Assembly: GCA_964007475.1 (NCBI GenBank)
Contig: OZ023274.1
Coordinates: forward strand, 104,827,372 to 104,891,371
Length of the DNA: 64,000 nucleotides
Origin: Hybos culiciformis
Taxonomy: Eukaryota; Arthropoda; Insecta; Diptera; Hybotidae
Direction: 5' to 3'
Shown here piece by piece: positions 23,958 through 38,510 of the stretch. The position numbers and the translations under genes were made by a program. Below the pieces are notes generated by a model. That model was not told the origin of the DNA, did no database searches, and worked only from the letters and a program-made list of their open reading frames with translations. Positions within the stretch are counted from its first letter, which is position 1. Every line of letters starts with the position of its first letter.

Positions 23958-26822
23958 TGAAATAATAGAAATATTAAAAAAAAAAACAATGTAGATACCT
24001 AGTTTAAGAATTAAAAAAAAATTTTCAAATTAAGGTGACCAGGAGTAGGTTATTTTCATGTTTATTCGAAATGTCGAATTCTAGGAAATTTTTACTAATT
24101 CCATTACAATTTTTAATAGATTTTCTACTTGAATGTACTCATTTTATTGTTGCATCTAGGGATTTGATTTTTATAACTACAAAAAGTTTAAGTAGATAAT
24201 AATAATAAAGTAAGAATTATGTAATAATAATAATATTCAAAATATAATTTTGCTATTGAGTACATTTTGCTGCTAGCCTGGTCTTATTTTATTCTTATTT
24301 TTTAACCATAATTTCTTTTTCTCGAAAAAAAGTATCGAAAAACTGGTCACCTTATTAAAATGAACAAACAAACAAAATATACATAGTGTATTATGGATAC
24401 GTTTAATATTTTTTCAATGTTAGATATTTCTTAGATATTTTGATAAATTTTAATAAAACATAAATTTGAGTATTACTATTCTTTCATTTACAAAAAAACT
24501 AATTTAGTTTTCTAAAAATACGATCATGATCATTATCTAGTTTATTCCTTAATCTAATTAAGTACTAATTGATTTTTTTTTAATTAAAGTATGACACAAA
24601 ATAATAAAGATAATATTTACAATCTATATTAATTTGTAAAAGAAGTGCAAATGAAGTTTGGTATTATGTCAATTAACAAAAAAAAATTTTTACGCCATAC
24701 AAATTATAAGATTGGGTTTTTAACGTCATTGAGTAACAATCACCTTTGATACAATTTAACTTGACAATACTATAATGACATCTAAAACTAAAATAAATGT
24801 AGAATATTAATATTTTTATAATGAAATAAGAAAAACTATTTTTTTTTATCTTTTTTAATATTAAAAATTATAAATATCAAAAATGCACAACATTCTTAAT
24901 GACGATTTACATATTTTTTATGAATGTTATTATTATTAATTTGTGTATAAATAATATATAATAAATATACAATACATATGTGGGCCTATTATTCCTGAAA
25001 ACATAATTAATACATTTACATTGTAGAGCAAACATTTTTGCTCATAATATCTAAAAAAAAAAATATACTTTTCAAATAGTTATTTTGTACAAATTAAAAT
25101 TATAAACTCTTTATTTTAATAATTTTATCTTATTTACAGTTATACGTTCAAGATAAAAATTACATTAAATTTATTATTTTTCTGAGTACATGGTTTTTTT
25201 TTATTGATATATTCATTAAACAAAGAAGAACAGAAAATGCACGGAAACAAATGAAGCAGTTCATTTAAATTTTTAGCCGACCTCAATTCTTTTAGAATTA
25301 AACCCATAACTTAAAAATATATAACCTGTGAGTGAATTACATATTGGGAATAAAATACTATATGTATTCGTAAAATTCAAAATTGTATTCGATTATTGTT
25401 TTATTAGTATTTTACATAATACAAAAATGTATTATAATCGAACTCAACTTTTGATTTTTTTCGAAAATAATATTCGAAACACGTAATTGATTTACTACAT
25501 TTCTACAATGTATAAAATTTCTTCAAGTTTCTAGCATAAACATAAGTTAATAAACTTTTTTAAGTTATGAAATCTTAATATTTAGAAGAAATCATTTTTT
25601 TTTAATTTTATTTAAGAGATCTAGCTTTTCAGTAACGCTAATATTTCTTTTAAAATTTACTCCGATTTTAGATTTCGTTACTGCCGTCATATGACGCTTT
25701 GCTATTAGTTTTTATTGTTTATTTCCGTACAAATGAGAAAAAAGGTGATATATATTTACAAAATGACAGAATTTTACAATAATTTATTTTTTTATTTATT
25801 TCATTTCTCAAGCAGCATCCAATCATAAATAATCTGCAGTAAAAGTAATAAGTAATTTTAATTAAATTAGCTATCAACTAAAATTTTATAAAGAAAAATA
25901 TTATTATCTAATTAATAAAAGTTTAACAAAATAAATCAAAATATTATTCTTAAAATTAATGCCATCCTGAATATGCTACATTTTTCATTTACAAATTTAT
26001 ATTAAATTAGTCCGATTTACTTTATTTAAATAGACTTCTTTTACTAGTATATAAATTATATAATATTTTTTAAATTCAATAAGAAGTATCACTTAATTTT
26101 TTTTAATTAAAAAAGATTTACTTAAATTTTTTATAAATAAATCGTAAAATAAAAAAATAGTTAAATATAGTAACTATTTATTTTTGTGTCAACATCATTT
26201 GTGATTTAAAAATCGAGTTTGAGAGCTCCTTTAAAAATCATGGAAAATATCTAAATATTAAATGTATTTATTTATTCGGAACTAGAAGTCTTTCAATTGC
26301 TTTTAAGTTGAAGCAAAGATGTAAGAAATATTTATATTACCTGAAGGGAAACAATTAAAACGTTTTTAATAAAAATTTAATTATTAGTAATAATTGAGAA
26401 ATTATATTTGCTTTAATGCATTTTGGTTTTTTTTAGTGTACAAAATTTCCAAGTTAACAACTGGGAAAAAAGTCAAATTCTAATTAATGCACTTATTTAA
26501 TTAAATTTTACTTAATTGGAAATTTGGTATTAAAAAAAATTAGGAAATTTATCTTAATGCTTATTCTGCCTAATCGTAATCTGTCTTTTCACTTGATTTA
26601 TTATTTAAATTTTATAACTTTTATAATAAATTTAAAATTATTCATTTAAATAAAGCAGTTTTGTTAAGCTAATTAAGGTTAAAATGATTACAACAAATAC
26701 ATAATAATTATACTTATATATTATATTGAAAAATGATCTACCTACAAAATATATCAATGCTGCATAAGAACTTTATAAAAATAAATTTTCAATGTTGTGA
26801 AAAGTTTTTACAATTTTTTTTT
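23958..26822. other. Convergent spacer of mRpL43 and the GPAT gene
   Basis: About 2.9 kb of very AT-rich DNA. The ends are 3' UTR of the two converging genes. I see no coding pattern, structured RNA or element with readable ends. Confidence 0.5.
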
Positions 26823-29800
26823 TCATTCTCCTTTTAACCGTTTAGTGAATTCGATTTGTTGTTTTTCTTTCCATTCTTTTTTTGGTTTCATTCTTTTAAG
26901 TTGCCCATCCCAAACTAAATCAACTAAACCACCCTGTTTGGCAATCACACTCTTTACCCGATTCGCAAAATCAATTGCTGATTCATTTTCTTCACGATAC
27001 ATTGGAGGTAAATACCATACATCACAAACTATAGCCCATGATGTCATCATCATGTAAAGATAATGCATCATTGAATATTTAGAACTATTCCAAAAAGCAT
27101 CTCCAAATCTTGCATCATACCTGAAATTTATTTAAATTCAAAATATAGAAGAAATTGTATAATTACTTATTTATTTAAAGTTTCTTACAAGCCAATTGAT
27201 AGTAATTAATATAATTATTATTAATCAATTAAACCTAAAAACACTTAAAACTTTCACGGGCGATGAAAGTTATATGTTTCATTAAAAGAATGAAGTAATT
27301 CTTTAATAGACAATAGAATATCAAATGATGATTCTAATCCTTCTAAATATGATTGTACGACTTAGTTCATTATTCGATTAAACTTAATTAATTATTTTTA
27401 AAATTTAAAAACAATCAGAATGCTTACTTTATTGCAACAGGATAAATTACTCCACCAACTTCAAAACTACCCTTTTTGAATTGCATAACTGAAGTATTAT
27501 TAATACATGTTCCTTCAGGGAAAATAAGGATTGGTGGATTATTTGGATTCGATACATGCTGTTTTAATCGTTCTGCAACTGCATGTCTATCTTTGGCCTC
27601 AGCTCTTTCAAACCATATGTGCGGACTAGCTCTAGCTAATGCTCTTTGCAATACTCCTAAAAATCCTCCATGTCTTTGCCCAATCTTTTGTTTTTTTTTT
27701 GTTTATAAGAAAAGAGTTCCAAATAATCAAAAAATTATATTTAAAGTAAATTTAACACTCCACTATACCAATCATATTCTAAAATACTTTATTATTCGCA
27801 ATTCCTTCAATTCGAAATCAATTAAACTTTTTCTTTTTTAGTTAATTAGTTTTGAACTTTATTTTCTTCTATCGATCAAGGTGAGAAAAATATAATAAAT
27901 AAATAAATCTACAAAATTAGTTATAATATTAAATGAAAATTTAGTTAAAATTAAAATGAATGCAATATTAACCTTTTTATTCATAATAACAAAAGTTTCA
28001 GCTTTTTTTATTAATTAAAATTTTTGTTATCTTTTTTGGTGTCGACGATTTTAAATTTTTTTTAACTATTTTTTATAAAATTATTTTTGAATATAATTGG
28101 TACGTACAAAGACAAGTAAATACTAATTATAAATAAGAAGAAAAACAATAACGAAAATTACAAAATAACAATTAGAAATCATAAGCATTAGAAAAACATA
28201 AAAAAACATGAAATCAAAAAATTATACAGGCAACAAAAATAAAATATGTGTTAAACAACCACTATTCTTCGGTAAAGCTTAGTATGAGTTATATATATAG
28301 ATATTAGGTTTGACAAATGAATAATATTAAAAGAATAACAAATGCATATTTTCTGCAAAATTAAGAAAGTTAGACACATAAACTATTTAAAACTATTTTT
28401 AACCAGAAAACATATATTTAACGATTATAAGATTACTATTGTTTTCTTTTTGTCTATTTTTATTTTTTTCTTGAAACAAGTTTCACGCAATTATACAGCA
28501 ACCCTGCACAAGCAATAAGCTAGCAATGAAAAGTGTATTACTGTTCGTTTCTGAGCTTCAATTTGATAATTTTTCCCACATATTTTGTTTACAATTATCC
28601 CTCGAGAATTTTTTAACGTAAAAGTGTTGTTAATTGATCAAAATTCAAAGAAAAAGTTTAAAAAAAAGTTAGTAAAAGTAAAAGTAAAAAAAAAAAATTA
28701 AAGAAAGTATCGTGAAAACTGTACAACGACGTGATGAAAACTCACCAAAGAATAAGTGTTATCACACATTAAAACAAGCACGTCTATTGGAGATGTATGA
28801 TTTGCAACGCATATTCCACCCCGAGGTCGATTTTCTTCATTATGATAGTGAATAACAGCCGAAATTGCACTTGAAAGCACATTAAAGCAATGACTTAATA
28901 CTTTTTCAACCATTTCACGTTTTTTTTCTCCTTCTGACATGCAACCAACTATTGCTGTACAAATTGTTAACCATGCTACCTATTTTATTTAATTTTATAT
29001 ATATTTTTTTTAAATATCTTTATACAAATAAGCACAAAAATAACACAAGGGACAATGACAACGGAACTAATAATATTATATTGTAGTAATCAAAAATGTT
29101 TTGCTAAGTATATTTTTATTGTTTATTAATAAAAATACTAAACAAACATAAATGTTTTCAATTAATTTGTCTGCATACTATTCAATCCGATTGGTAGTTA
29201 ATTTGACGTATTATTTTCTATTCTAACCCCTTTTAAATTATAATTTTATTAGGTAATATTCAAAAAGTAAAAAAAAAATAAATAATGATTGAATGAATTA
29301 AAAATATGTTCACCGACACCACAACAGTTAAAGTCCAACAAAACAAATTTGCTATTTTATTACTTAGTGGAAAAAAAAATCTCACCAACGAAAATGTACA
29401 ATCACCCGACAATATTGCAACATCCATTGGTGTTGTATGGTTCGAAACGCAAAATCCACAGTTTTTCGGTTTATATTCTGGATTATGAATGGTAATTTGA
29501 GCAGAAAGAGATCTTGTCATGAGACGGAAAGGTACCTTAAAAGCAAGGCTAGCTAAAGGTCGACGAATTGATTGATATGGAATTAAAGCAACTAGAGCAT
29601 TAAAAGTGATGGCAGACCCAACCTAAATTGTTTATTGTTTTAAACATAAATCTACATAAAAATTGGAAATTTGTAACAACAAAGATTTACCGATTGGAAT
29701 TATTTAATTTGTGGTTAAATTTTGTGTAAAGTTCAAAATCTTATAAATAAAAAAATTAATATGTCGTGTCGACATATTACAATTTTGAGAATTGTAATAT

Positions 29801-32800
29801 TCGAACTTAAAATGATGTCAACATCACTGATATTTCCATCACACGAAACAGGCAACAAATCTTCATTACAGTAATATACGTCACAAAACTGTTCGATGTA
29901 AGGCAACGATTTCTCGATAATTGCAAATAATTTTTGGCAAATTAAAGATTTTGTAGATTGCCAAATAATTTCAATCTCGAACTTATGCTATCAAACACTT
30001 AATGAATCAGTTTGAAATGTTCTGTTATCTGTTAGTACTTTCAATGCTTCAATTATTATAATGAAATTTTTTTCCAAAATCGAAATTATCCTTTTGATAA
30101 ATCTTTGCTGTCAAAAATAGTTTTCAAGACTTAATTTGAACTAATTTTTTTGTACTTATTTTGTTTTAAATGTCAATATGGAATTTAGACTGTAAAATTA
30201 AACTGATCAAAATCAATCCAAATTAGATCAAAAACTATTTTTTTTTTTAACACTAATAAGTTTAAAGAATAACTTACTCCTACGAAACAAATAAATACTC
30301 TTAACGGCATCAATATCAAATATCTTATCACAAAACCTGTCATCCATAAGACTGTTATTTTCCAGGAAATAAATTCATAATATCGATTTGTTCGAGTTAA
30401 TAAATTCCAATTTTTTAATTCTTCTGCCTCAAAACGTGATGTTACTTCATCTTCAATAATAGCCTCAAGACCAGCTTTTATATAATCTAAGCATTTAGCT
30501 AAGTTAAAAATAATTTCATCCTAAAAAAAAATTGTATTTAAAGTAAATAAAATTGTTAAGATCTAATTTTATAAAAAAAATTGATTTACCAATGCATCAA
30601 GCTTTAAAAAAAATTAAGGCAAGTAGGTTTTTTGAATTTGTGAAGAATGGGTTAAAAAGTAGAGAAGAGGAAATACTTTTGAAACATAAAACATAATGTT
30701 ACATAAAAAGGCAAGTAGATTTTGTTCACCATGACAAGCCTTTTTTCATTATTAAGTTTTAAGTTTTTAATTCTTAATGCCATTATCTGATGGAACTTTT
30801 CAAAAAGTAAAGATTCGAAAATTAAGAAAATTAATAACAAAAAACAAGATAGCATTAATTTCAATTACAGTTGATGGTGATAAATAAAAATTTTAATTAA
30901 AAAAATTAAAGCGGCTGGTATATAAATTAAAAATAATGTTTAATAAAAAATTCTTTTTAAAATATCGCTCATATTATACAAATATATAGTATTTACGAAA
31001 TATAAACAAAATGCTTATATTACACAAATAAAGAATTAATTATACTTACATTTTGTTTATTGATTTCATTTTCATCTCCATTTTCATGACTTTGTTTACT
31101 ATTTTTACTATCACCGTCTGGTAACAAAATTGTATCTCTACTTATTAACGTATTAGTATTAATTACACCATTTGGCAATTTATTCAATTGATTCTTATTG
31201 TCAATTTCTCCTTTGCTTGTCGTATCAACAATATCATTTTCATCTTTACGAGTTTTGTTTTTCGCTTTCTCAATATTTTGTCGACCATACTAAAAAAAAA
31301 AAAAAAAACATATTATTTACAAAAAACTTTGTATAAACATTTTTAATGAAATTAATCCTACGGAAATCAAATGTTAGAACACCTAAAACGTACAAAACAT
31401 TCTGCGCTGTGATTCGAAAAGGTTTTCTTTTTTAATTAAGTAGGAAATGAGTCCGTAGATTACTGATCATTATCAAGGTCCTAAATTTCCTTCTATACTT
31501 CTTAAATAACCTCAATAAAGAAATAAATATAGAACAAATATCAGTTTTTACGAAGAACAGTAATTTATGAAAATAATTAAAATAAATAGGGCCTAGAGAC
31601 GAAGGATTCTATCTCTCATGTGACAAATTAACTTACATTTAAAATGATATTGTGAGCTAATATTAAAAAAAAATTATTGAACTCAAAGTTCATATAAGCG
31701 ATTTAGCACACTTACCTACTTACTGATAAAAAAAAAAGATAAACAAACCACACTATTAAAAGATGATAGCATGAAACAAGTTTTTAACAAACACTCATTA
31801 AGTATGAATTTATATCGCTTCGAATTTCCTACTTATAATTACTTTTATTAGCACCAAATATATTTGATTAATATTACCTTTCCCTGTGGTAGAATCTAAA
31901 CTCAATTTTTTATTAACTATTCCTTATCGTTGATAAAATTATTGAATAATTTTTAATTTCAATTTTTGAATATCAAAATTAAATACATTGACACAGTTAA
32001 GCTTAATTAGTATAATGGAAAATTAAATGCAAAAAATCTCCAAACTTATAATGAAAACAAAATTAAATTTAAAAACTAATATTTTATAATAAAAATTAAT
32101 TTTTTATCCAATCAATGATTGAACTTTAACTGTAAGAAAATTACTAAGTACTTTACTTTCATTATATGAATTCAATAATTCACTAATTTTTTGAATCAAT
32201 ATATCAGAAATGCATACATAATTACATAAATTTACATTTTTAATTGAAATAAGAAAATATAATGTTTATGTATAATATAGGTACCTTAAAATTTAAAGCT
32301 TGAACATTTTATAAATTATTGGGTACATTGTTGCTTTAAAAATTTTCCAATGTTTCCTACATTCAAGTCTGTAAAGAAACTAGAACCAAAAATATCTAAA
32401 AATAGTTTGTGGTCAAAGGATGTTAAATACGGCTCATATTTATGTTTAAATACTTCTGCTTACTTATGTATAGAATATACACAATTTTAATTGTCGTATT
32501 CAATTCATTAAAAAGAAAAACTCATATCTAATATTTATCATTCAATATCTAAATTTTTTAAATCATTAATTCATAATCAAATCATTTTTACATTTACATG
32601 AATCGTTCTTAAATTGCATGTGAATGTAATATTTTTTAACATACTTACTTAAAATCTTTTTTTTTTTCGTTTTTAAATAAATTTTACATACATGGTTTAA
32701 ATAAATTATTTATTAAGTATAGATATTTCTTTAAAATCCATAATTTTTGATTTAAACTTTGAACTGTTGTTGTTGTTGGCGACTGACAAGGCCATTATTT

Positions 32801-34885
32801 TTTAATATGAATATTGTATAATTAAGGTATTATTAAAAATTTATTCCACATTAATAATATTAAGTATAAGAAAAACTTGAAAGTTACTTGTTGTTTTTGT
32901 TATCAAAAGATGTTGTATGGCAGAATTTTATATATTAGCAATCTGGTGTTTTTAAAAATTAACCCAAAATTTTTTGAACTTGTAGATAATAATGTCATAA
33001 TAAATAAATTTAAATAAAAAGAAAAAAAATATAGGTATTATTTCAATTCTAAATCGTTTGAAGATTCTAAATATGTTTGAATTAAAAACAAAATTATCAG
33101 GAGCTTTAATATTTCTTCTTTCTAATTAAAAAATATATATATGTACACATAAGTCGTGTATTTATAAGTAAGTCCAGCCTAATAAAATGATTGCGAAGTT
33201 TCCTTCAGTTTTAGTTTTTATTTTATCGTACTAAAATAAATGAAAACGTGAATGAAAAAAAACCAAACTGAACTGATTCAATAATTATTGACGGTCGCAA
33301 CAATATCAATTTTTTGTTTTTGATCAAATTCGAATATTTATGATGTCTAATAAAAATATTTTTTATTTAGAGTTATCCCTATTTACAACTCTTGTCCGCA
33401 ATTATTATAATTTTCTTATACTTGTAGGAACACAGAAAAATAATTGTGATGTGCGAAAACCAATGAAAGTTTGCAGATGAATAATTTAAGATTAAATGTG
33501 GTTAGAATCAAGTTTATGTTAGCCAAAGGTTCAATTAATATTCCAATAAAATAAATGATGTACGCATTCAAGAAAAAATTATTTTTCAATATTATTCTTT
33601 TTGCATTAGCAGAAATAAATAAATAAGATAGGCGTTAAAAATACAATAATAGCAGAAATGATAGTGAGCTGTACATCAATTATTTTCATGTTTTGAAACT
33701 GTTTGTGGTTTTGAATTTTTATAGCTTTCTTAATCATTGTACATAAAAATATATTTATATACATACTTAGGAATCTAAAGTAAGTACGTACTTATAAGAT
33801 AAGTTAGTTTATCTATATAAAAAGATATACAATATAAATACCTAATTTAAAAAACATATTGAATTTAATATTAAATTTTTTCCTTATGTGCGTGGTACTA
33901 CTAATACATGTTATTGCATAAGGGATTAAAATTATTTAATAATTGGCCATTAGAAATTAAGTAAAAGTTTTTTAAAAAAAAATTTTTTTTTCAAAATTTA
34001 AACGAAAAATTGTAGAATACTCTTATGTAAAATAATATTGTAGGTACCCATATCAGGTTATAAATAAATAATTTATCTTTTTAGATATATAATATATTTG
34101 CCATAAATTTTATTTTATATTATATTGAATAGTTTTTTAAATTTAAATTGTACATAAATTATTGTTTTGTAATTTGACTTGTAATTTTGAATTGTTAAAT
34201 TGAAATTTTTTTTTTTTGTAAAAGTTTGAAGCTTGAAAACTGAAATAAATATAAAAAGTTTTATATACCTGCCTAACTAAGCTATTCATCGGTAAGGCTC
34301 AGCCAATATAATTAACCTTTAAATTATTTACTTGAAGCTTCTACTCAATCGATCACATAAATTCTAAAGCTATAGGTATAACCTGATATTGCAGAAAACG
34401 GATCTATATATTATTCAGAGAACCAAAAATTTGTATATTCATTGCCTACCAGCCCTAACTTACATGTCCTACAATTCTTCGTACCTACCTACAGTTTTGT
34501 TTTTTGATTTTTTTTTTTAAGATAAATAGGTAGGTACCTACCTAAGTAGGACCTACGCAAAAAATAAATAAAATTTCAAATCTTATCTTAACTTTTTGAA
34601 AATGACAAAAAATTTCAAAAAAATTGAAATATTTCTAAAAGTACTAACCTTTAATGAACTTGAAAAATAAGTAAATCATAAAAAAAAAAAAAATTCGTAA
34701 TAATAAGGAAGGAAATCCAATGAAATCAAAATCAATGTGCAATTCAATTTTAACTTTTAGGTACTTACCTCAAAAACTAATAACAATAATTTCACATAAT
34801 TTCTTCTAACTCCAATTGATTTATTAATTGCTGCCAAAAATATTACAAAAGAAATAAAAATTAAAAATGATGTTAAAAAATCCAT
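26823..34885 (-). CDS. Gpat4: Glycerol-3-phosphate acyltransferase 3/4-type, two alternative catalytic exons
   Basis: GPAT3/4 enzymes acylate glycerol-3-phosphate to lysophosphatidate in the ER and on lipid droplets, the first step of glycerolipid synthesis. Constant exons are 34885-34769, 31289-31050, 30520-30278, 27684-27428 and 27120-26823; between the third and fourth lies either 29622-29386 or 28979-28746. All closings are in frame, giving 463 or 462 residues. Exon 1 is a membrane segment (MDFLTSFLIFISFVIF). Exon 3 has EVTSRFEAEELKNWNLLTRT followed by a hydrophobic helix. Acyltransferase motif I is NHTTPMD or NHTSPID in the alternative exons; the rest, WFERAEAKDR, IFPEGTCINN and YPVAIK, are in the constant exons, followed by SWAIVCDVWYLPP. 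The acceptor of exon 27684 has a poor pyrimidine tract (A-rich). Intron 1 is about 3.5 kb. GPAT3 versus GPAT4 cannot be separated by eye. Confidence 0.9.
28746..28979 (-). other. GPAT alternative exon, proximal version (NHTSPID)
   Basis: A 78-codon phase-0 exon, VAWLTICTAIVGCMSEGEKK...GGICVANHTSPIDVLVLM...NTYSL, with AG before and GTGAGT after. It contains acyltransferase motif I with the catalytic His and Asp. It matches the vertebrate GPAT3/4 sequence more closely than the distal version. Its borders have the same phase as the exon at 29386-29622, so it can replace that exon without a frameshift. Confidence 0.8.
29386..29622 (-). other. GPAT alternative exon, distal version (NHTTPMD)
   Basis: A 79-codon phase-0 exon, VGSAITFNALVALIPYQSIR...KPKNCGFCVSNHTTPMDVAI...CTFSL, with a TTTAG acceptor and a GTGAGA donor. 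It covers the same protein segment as the exon at 28746-28979 and retains the catalytic H-x4-D. Sequence between the two is strongly diverged outside motif I and the final SL, so the duplication is old. Using both in one mRNA would give two motif I copies. Confidence 0.8.
31290..34768 (-). other. GPAT intron 1
   Basis: A 3.5-kb AT-rich intron. It includes a TAGGTAGGTACCTACC palindrome near 34531. I see no nested gene, no alternative first exon I could support, and no element with readable ends. Confidence 0.5.
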
Positions 34886-37800
34886 TTTTTCAGCCTTTTT
34901 TTAGGCAATAAATTATTATTATTTTTGTTTTTTTTTTTTTTTTTAAATAAAATTATTTAATTTTCTTTTCCAGAATTAAAATTTTTTTTTTTTTCACTTC
35001 AACTTTAGAAGATAGGTACATTTATTTATTAATTTAAAAAAAAAAAATGTTTTCCCTCCTAATAAAAAAAATTAAATAAAAATAGAAAAAAAATAAGGGA
35101 AAAAAAATTGAATTCACAAAATTTCTACTTATTTAAATTTATTTATTAAATTTTTATAATTTTTTTTATTATGTAAAAAATAAATTAAATTTTATTAATA
35201 AATTATTATTCTCATCCGCACTCTGGAATTTTTAGTTTTGAATCATATTTTAGATTCTGACAGTGACATTACGACGGCATTGCACTGCGCAGCATTGACA
35301 AAATATTTGACATTTCATGTAGCTGCTGAAAATAAACAAAAACTCTGTTTGGTTTAAGCATTGCCAGCTTTCAATTACCATAGCGATAATTTATAAAAAT
35401 CAAGCAGCAAAGCTTAGCCTTTACTGCAATACTAGTGAATAATAATCACGGAAATAAATCTGTGGAGTAAAATACTATTAAATACCACAATGTCCCATGT
35501 ATATCAATTTAAAAATAATGCAACCCGACGACTGCTCTTTATGCCTCGTAATACCATCCTGTGATGCTTAATTTTGTAAACATTTAAATGAAATGTAAAC
35601 AACAACATCGCTGATACCAACGCTAAGCAATCAGCCTTGTAGTTGAAATGTAAACAAAAAGTTTCGTAGGGAACAAATACAAAATTCCTACTAGTTTTAG
35701 AATTTTTTGTTGCCTTTTTTTTTTTAAGTTTTAAAAATATTTAATTATTTCAAATTAAATATTCTTAAAAATATGTTAATAAAAAACATATTTTTTATTA
35801 TTTTAAGTAAAAAAAATTAATTTTTGTAACTGAAAATAAAAAAAAAACCTTCATAGGAAAATTTCTTACTGAAATAATCTACTTTCCACGGTTTTGAGGC
35901 TCTAGCTCAAAAACCAAAATATCTTTAATATACAAATTTATATGGAGATTAAAGTTCATAAAATTACGCTTCTTTTGGATTTTAAAAAATTAAAATCGAT
36001 GCAGTGGTTCGCGAGTTATGAGCTCTCAAAGTTGAGTAAGAAAATTTTATTACTAGGTACCTTATAGTTGGATTTTTGCTGGTTTTTATTTTTTTTTTAC
36101 AAAAATCAAATGAAAATCTTTTATTTTAAAATTTTCATAAAAATAAATTAAAAATAATTTTCACAAAATTATTAAAATAAAAAAAATTATTAAAGTGATT
36201 GTGATAAAAATAAAACATACCTATCTTTCACGGGTTTTTTATTAATGAAAATAATTTTCAATGCAAATTTTCAATGAAAATATTTTCATTATTTTTGATG
36301 AGGTAAGTAGAAAACCAGCCGCGTAAGTGCACTTAATGTGCACAGGTCCGATTTGAACTCTTATATCCCAAAAGGTTCAGTATGGGAGTTTCCCCAATTT
36401 TCTGTATCTTTTTTTGATTGCAACATTAATAAATAAATTACGATTGCCTTAAAAATAATTTATATTAATATACCTATGTATGTATTTGTGGTTACACTTT
36501 ATACTTTCAATCAGCTTTATAAAAGTTCGAAACTTATTAACGAAAAATATTCGGAAATTAAATGAAATTTTATTAAAAGTAATAGGTACTTGCGGTGATA
36601 TCTATGATTCTATGTTCAGTTCACCTGGCTTAAAATAACAATAAATTTGCAAACCAGGATAATACTCAATAATTTGGCTGGTATAAATAAAAATGCACTA
36701 ACTAATTGATTTAAAAATATATTTTATTTTAAATAACATTTATTTATAAAACGAATCTGAAATGCATTGTTTTTTTTTTTATTTTTTATTATGAATGTAA
36801 AAATTACTTTTCATGAATCCTTAAAAATTAACAAAATGAATTAAGGTATATTTAGTATACAAAAAATATTGTTTAGGTTAATCTTAAAATATTTTATTCT
36901 TTTAAATCTTTAATACCTATATCTGTTGCACGAGAGCAATATTTTGAATTTTACGAATAAAAATTAAAGCTCATAAGGGTTGTTTTTGTTATTTGAATTT
37001 TATGTTCCCAATCGGAATATAATATACTACCTACCATAATTAATATTCCTCTTTATAATTGATTCATTAAAGGTAATCCGAGATAAAATTATCAAACTGC
37101 AATTCAATTAACAAACTCAACTATAAAAACACAATGTATTAAATATTAATAACGATTCATGTATTCGCTTTTTTTTTACATTTTTTAACATTTAACATTA
37201 CCAAAAAAAATAAGCTAAAATTACAAAATAAGTGGTTAACATCTAAATTTACACATTTTACCAGAGATATTAAACTATGAGATGTAGCATTGGATACTAA
37301 AATTTTTGATTTTTTATGAACATCCACCAAAATTTATCAAACTAGTTGTTGAACGCAATAAAAAACATATTTTTAATAAACTATGCAACATATGATGCAT
37401 ACTATGTATTAAATGAAATGAGTCCTTTATTTTATACAAAGTTGAAAAAAAATTTTATTAGTTACGCAATGTGATTTTCTGATCTCTGGTTTCACACATT
37501 GTATTATGAAAAATTGCTTTACTATTTTAAAATTGGGCTATTGTTATGATTATCAAAATTCTGTTATTTAATTCTGATACTTAATTGATATAAAATTCAA
37601 AAATTTATATGAAACCATAGTTTTAAGTGAAATATTGACCAACGTATAGACAACTTGGTGTTATATCGTTGAATTTATGTACATTACATAATACACATAC
37701 ATAATATTACGTATGTATAACTACTACTGGTTATTTTATCATGGAATTTCGTTTCAACATGAATACGATATTCGTAGAAAAAAAATTAATTTATGGGATT

Positions 37801-38510
37801 AAGTAATAGCTTTGATTAAGAATACACTACCATCAGATGAGTTGTTTTCATATAACTTTTTTTTTGGAAGTTCATTAAGTAACGCACAAATTTATTTTTA
37901 TTTTTTTATTAAACATCTATTTTTATTATTTTATTTTATTTAGTTTGATTAGTTTGGATTACTGAAATACTGTTATTTGCTTAAAAAAAATAAATTCTTT
38001 CCCATGATAATCTTTTTTTTATTTAATTGGGGTAAAAAGTTACTTATTATTATATTTTAAACATTTTTAAATCAACCGAATTGAAAAAAATTATTTGTGA
38101 ATATTTGAAAGTGTGTAACTTTACATATATTCTAGGTATCGGATTTACAAAACAATCTTTGCAGAAAATTTTAAAAGTAATAAGTAATTAAAATACGTAA
38201 ATAAAAAATAAAAAACAAAATACATAAATACAAATTTTTAATTAAAACAACAGAATTTAAAGAATAATTATGAGGATCTTTGAATTCTAAATCTTTTCTT
38301 TTAATAAAACCAAGTATCATACGGAATAATTTGACAAAGAAGTATGTCAAAACTATGGTTTACATTACACCCTAATACCTACATACTACTTTTATTCAGA
38401 AAATAATTTTACATTTATCAATATTTAAAAATAAAAATAATTTACTGCACACCGAAATTCAAACCATGATGGTGAATATTTAAACCTTCCTTTTAAGAAC
38501 AAAACACATA
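34886..38510. other. GPAT promoter side and intergenic AT-rich DNA
   Basis: The first 800 bp upstream of the GPAT start are less AT-biased (35200-35660) and are the likely promoter and 5' UTR. The rest is AT-rich spacer without coding pattern, up to the foldback element at 38511. Confidence 0.45.

Noticed and set aside
30652..30864. 70-aa hydrophobic ORF on the minus strand
   Set aside because: It lies in a GPAT intron between two well-supported exons and shows no family resemblance.
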